The translations under genes and the position numbers were made by a program. The notes below the pieces were generated by a model. The model was not told the origin of the DNA and made no database searches. It saw only the letters and a list, made by a program, of their open reading frames with translations. From Candidatus Woesearchaeota archaeon (GTDB taxonomy: Archaea > Nanoarchaeota > Nanoarchaeia > Woesearchaeales > CALCXY01), in assembly GCA_030751555.1 (NCBI GenBank), contig JASMFX010000025.1, positions 1 through 7,108 of the forward strand: 7,108 nucleotides of DNA, written 5' to 3'. This document shows, in pieces, positions 4,345-7,108 of this stretch. Position 1 is the stretch's first letter; each line of letters begins with the position of its first letter.

Positions 4345-7108
4345 ATGATTTCGATGGCTGATATCTCAAAACTGATTGTAGATGGACCTACCCGTGGTGA
4401 CGGTCTTGAACTTGCTGACACTATCACTCGAAAAGGCACTAATTTTCGCCACAACATGAGATATGTGGTTGAGAATGAGGCAGACCATATTGCAGAGGAA
4501 TGGTTCAATGTCATGGCTCACCTACGAGGACTAAATGCTAACAAACTCCGCTCTGCCCCATCAGTATCAAGGGGAACACCCTATGAAGGAAAAGAAGGAA
4601 CCCTTGATTCAAAGTCAGCAGCCACAGGAGTCCATCACCGCCGTGGTATCGATCTCAAGATAGGTGCGTTTCAAGGAAGAGTTAGAAGAACTACAACAAG
4701 ACAATCAATTAGGGTAAGTCAGCTTAACCATCTTTATTATCTAGGAGTTCTACAACATCTTAATGATGAGCCAGCTACTTTTGCAAGGTGGTTCGAGCCT
4801 AGACCGATTGATGAAAGAGCCATCTATGAAAGAGAGCAGAGAGACTTGAAACAGCTTTTATTAGAAGGATTAGAAGCCCTCTCTCCAAGAGAAAGAACAA
4901 TAATTGAAAAACTCATGGTAGATGGTGAGATTACCTCACTACCAGACTTGCTTAAACACGCTGTAGACCTAGTAAAAGGAAAAGAAGGCTTTTTCTACAA
5001 GCTCCACAAAGGAGATTCTCTCCAAACAGTCGAAAGCATGTTATTAGCGAAAAGACCTATTAAAGATGATAAAGCCTTGCAAGCTGTCCAAAGGATAAGA
5101 AACTCTGCTTTGAATGCAACAGCATATGATTATGCCTTAGTAGGCTTCTATGCATCCCAATTTGTCTCAGAACAACTAGATACTGGATTTGGAGTTTGGA
5201 AAGAAAAAATACTCTATGCAAGAAAAAATGATATTGGCTACAAAGAGGTAGCAAGAAACCGAATTCTTACAAGAAAATTTAAGCCAGTCCAATGGTATAA
5301 AAGACTATCTGCAAAGCAAAAATCTGAAGTATTCAAAGAAAAAACAATCAGAGCTGCCCTAATCCCTGCCAAAAAAACAGATGAATTAAGACTCACAGAT
5401 GCTGAGGCACAAGGAATCCTAGATGCATTGCCAGGTTTTGAAAAAGCGTGTGGAACCTACATGAATAGTGTATCAGCCCCTTATTTCTCAGAGGATACTG
5501 CTCTAGAAACAGCTGTACAAACTTGTTTTACTCATTTTGCTGAGGACAGAAAAGCTTGGAATAAAGAACTCCAAGAAGAAAAATACCAACCAAAAACCCT
5601 TCCAGATAAATCATATAAAATATTTAAGCGAGTTTTCAAAAAAATAGCTTTTGAATATTATGAAATTGGAGGCAATACACGGCCAGATCCACTAAAAACA
5701 GATTTACAGGCTAAGTTAAACTTTCCAGGTTATGCAGAAGCAATTGATACATTCTTTGTTGAAGCGCAAAAAACCCAGCTAGCACAAGAACACAAAGCAA
5801 AAGCAAGAAGAGAATTAATGAGGCGAGACTATCTCTCCTTGACAGGAAAAAGAAAAGCTCAAATGGAATTAGGAGCTGATAAGCTTGCTAGCTGCTTTAT
5901 TAGAGATGTTAGCGATAATACTCCTGTAGAATTAAAAAATCTACGCACAGCAGGTTTTTCCAATAGTGCAAAACTCCATGAACTAAAGAAAGAAGCCAAA
6001 ACCATTGCACAAGAGGCTGGTTATGGCCTAGTAAGACCTGAATATGCAAAAAATGAAGAATTAGACAGGGCAGCTAAATATCTAGATGGTTTTAATGAAG
6101 TAGATGCAGATCTTGGAAGAAAAATTACGCTTTTATCTGATTTGAAAAAGTTAGGTCTGAAAACAGAAAAAATAAGCGCTGTAGATGGAAGATCCACAGA
6201 GTTAGCAAACGAAAGACGGTTCTCAATGGATCCTCTTGTTTCTGTAAAATATGTTAGTCCAGAGCAAAGAACTTGCCTAGAAAAGGTATTTGAAAATGCT
6301 ACATACTGCCCTGGAATTAGAGAGATGTATGAAAGCAACGGAAATATAGATGAAGAAGTAAAAAATCTTGGAAGGTTGCAAAAAATAGGAGATACAATCC
6401 AGAGTGGAAAATCAAAGTATTATGATCTAGCACATGATGGTGAAAAGATCTCTATTGAAGAAGTAAACAATCCAATTGCTCAAAACCATACAGCAAGAGA
6501 TAGCCGGGACTGGGAATTCTTCCATATGTTCCAACATGCTGGGCTTAAAGTAGTAGATGTTGGCTATGTCAATACCTGCCTTGCTAAGTTTGATGAATGT
6601 ATTGTCCTGGATAGGGATCTAGTGAGAAAAGTATCATTTATTGAAGCCAACCTTGATCATCTAGCTGATGCAGAATTAGCTGATACAACCTATGGATCAA
6701 GATGGGCTGGTTTGTTTGAAAAAGTAAAAGAAAAAGGAGTAAAAGTCTATGTAAGTGAAGGTTGGAAGAATAAGATAGATGAAGTGTATGAACATGCACA
6801 AACCCATATCACTGCTGCAGAACAAGAAAATCAAGCCTTAGTAGAACAAGGCTATGATGTGAAATTTTTACTAGAACGCTTAGAGAGAGCATCCAATACT
6901 ACAAGAGTGCAGGAGGGTAAACCTCATTGGTATAAACAACCATACACAGGACCACTGAGCTCTTCTGAAAGTGTAACTACCAGAGCAAATAACCCTTTTT
7001 CCACGGTTCCTTTAGAAGTTGCAGAATCCTTAAAGAGGTCTCTTGATGAGTTTGAGGCTTTGGAAGAATTTGAAGCACCTCAAGTCTTTAAAGGAGAGGC
7101 AGATGCGC
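4345..7108 (+). CDS. Large unrecognised soluble protein, at least 921 aa (3' end beyond window)
   Basis: One frame stays open from ATG 4345 to the right edge, at least 921 codons, with no stop. I recognise no domain. There is no signal peptide or membrane segment, so it is probably cytoplasmic. Residues 1-110 are polar, with a basic patch at H97-H-R-R100 and R112-V-R-R115. Residues about 140-700 look mostly helical and rich in Lys, Glu and Ala, with long charged helices (about 470-510 and 545-570). Residues about 725-815 look alpha/beta: strand-like G733-L-K-V-V-D-V-G740, C752-I-V-L-D756 and G798-V-K-V-Y-V803, with helices between. Residues about 810-850 are helical and the last 70 polar. Cysteines are absent from roughly the first 370 residues. 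A leaderless TATA box supports the start; ATG 4354 is the alternative. It diverges from the HAD gene. Arginine codons in the first 110 positions are mainly CGN, but later mainly AGA/AGG. Confidence 0.88.
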   Translation, partial: MISMADISKLIVDGPTRGDGLELADTITRKGTNFRHNMRYVVENEADHIAEEWFNVMAHLRGLNANKLRSAPSVSRGTPYEGKEGTLDSKSAATGVHHRRGIDLKIGAFQGRVRRTTTRQSIRVSQLNHLYYLGVLQHLNDEPATFARWFEPRPIDERAIYEREQRDLKQLLLEGLEALSPRERTIIEKLMVDGEITSLPDLLKHAVDLVKGKEGFFYKLHKGDSLQTVESMLLAKRPIKDDKALQAVQRIRNSALNATAYDYALVGFYASQFVSEQLDTGFGVWKEKILYARKNDIGYKEVARNRILTRKFKPVQWYKRLSAKQKSEVFKEKTIRAALIPAKKTDELRLTDAEAQGILDALPGFEKACGTYMNSVSAPYFSEDTALETAVQTCFTHFAEDRKAWNKELQEEKYQPKTLPDKSYKIFKRVFKKIAFEYYEIGGNTRPDPLKTDLQAKLNFPGYAEAIDTFFVEAQKTQLAQEHKAKARRELMRRDYLSLTGKRKAQMELGADKLASCFIRDVSDNTPVELKNLRTAGFSNSAKLHELKKEAKTIAQEAGYGLVRPEYAKNEELDRAAKYLDGFNEVDADLGRKITLLSDLKKLGLKTEKISAVDGRSTELANERRFSMDPLVSVKYVSPEQRTCLEKVFENATYCPGIREMYESNGNIDEEVKNLGRLQKIGDTIQSGKSKYYDLAHDGEKISIEEVNNPIAQNHTARDSRDWEFFHMFQHAGLKVVDVGYVNTCLAKFDECIVLDRDLVRKVSFIEANLDHLADAELADTTYGSRWAGLFEKVKEKGVKVYVSEGWKNKIDEVYEHAQTHITAAEQENQALVEQGYDVKFLLERLERASNTTRVQEGKPHWYKQPYTGPLSSSESVTTRANNPFSTVPLEVAESLKRSLDEFEALEEFEAPQVFKGEADA

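Noticed and set aside
4882..4917. Sigma-factor region-4-like stretch in the large protein (LSPRERTIIEKL, residues 179-190)
   Set aside because: The match is one short helix start with no following helix-turn-helix of the right spacing, and bacterial sigma factors are not expected in an archaeon.
6021..6338. 105-codon open frame on the minus strand
   Set aside because: It lies wholly inside the large + strand gene, has no promoter or Shine-Dalgarno, and its composition looks like an antisense shadow. The same applies to the shorter antisense frames at 647-895, 2517-2723, 3571-3765, 4308-4514 and 5060-5254.
4345..7108. Large unknown gene as part of a defence or mobile system
   Set aside because: No nuclease, helicase, ATPase, transposase or integrase motif, flanking repeat, or defence-type neighbour is visible.

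Overview
This window looks like chromosomal DNA of an AT-rich archaeon. The evidence is a type II (archaeal/eukaryotic class) methionine aminopeptidase, a short archaeal FKBP-type prolyl isomerase with the inserted flap domain, and TATA-box promoters instead of bacterial -35/-10 elements. TGA, TAA and TAG all act as stops, so the code is standard. The small soluble proteins and many unrecognised ORFs would fit a DPANN-type lineage (for example Woesearchaeota/Pacearchaeota), but that placement is inference. No rRNA, tRNA, CRISPR array, insertion sequence or phage gene is visible.

Layout, left to right. (1) Bases 1-156 hold the 3' end of a SET-domain protein methyltransferase, including its catalytic-tyrosine motif and a post-SET Cys cluster. 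(2) Bases 179-1343 hold two unrecognised genes on the + strand (80 aa and about 302 aa), probably one operon, whose promoter overlaps the SET stop codon. (3) Bases 1347-1784 (minus strand) encode the FKBP isomerase, converging on the previous gene with a 3-base gap. (4) Bases 1931-2450 hold a two-gene unit: a 125-aa protein with two membrane segments and a 44-aa helical microprotein behind a strong Shine-Dalgarno. (5) Bases 2536-3441 encode methionine aminopeptidase. (6) Bases 3457-4254 (minus strand) encode a HAD-family phosphatase. (7) From 4345 to the right edge runs one uninterrupted frame of at least 921 codons, encoding a large soluble protein that I do not recognise.

How the genes relate. 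FKBP (folding) and methionine aminopeptidase (N-terminal Met removal) are protein-maturation housekeeping genes, and the SET enzyme is a protein-modification gene. Nothing ties the window into one pathway. The clearest structure beyond the genes is regulatory. Five transcription units have a TATA-like box centred 25.5-26.5 bases before the start codon, which predicts leaderless mRNAs. FKBP and the internal microprotein gene instead have Shine-Dalgarno-like sites. The HAD gene and the large gene diverge from a 90-base region with a perfect 5-bp-arm inverted repeat almost midway between the two predicted TATA boxes.

I found no convincing complete novel system. The best leads are the giant unknown gene with its divergent promoter, and the membrane-protein/microprotein pair.
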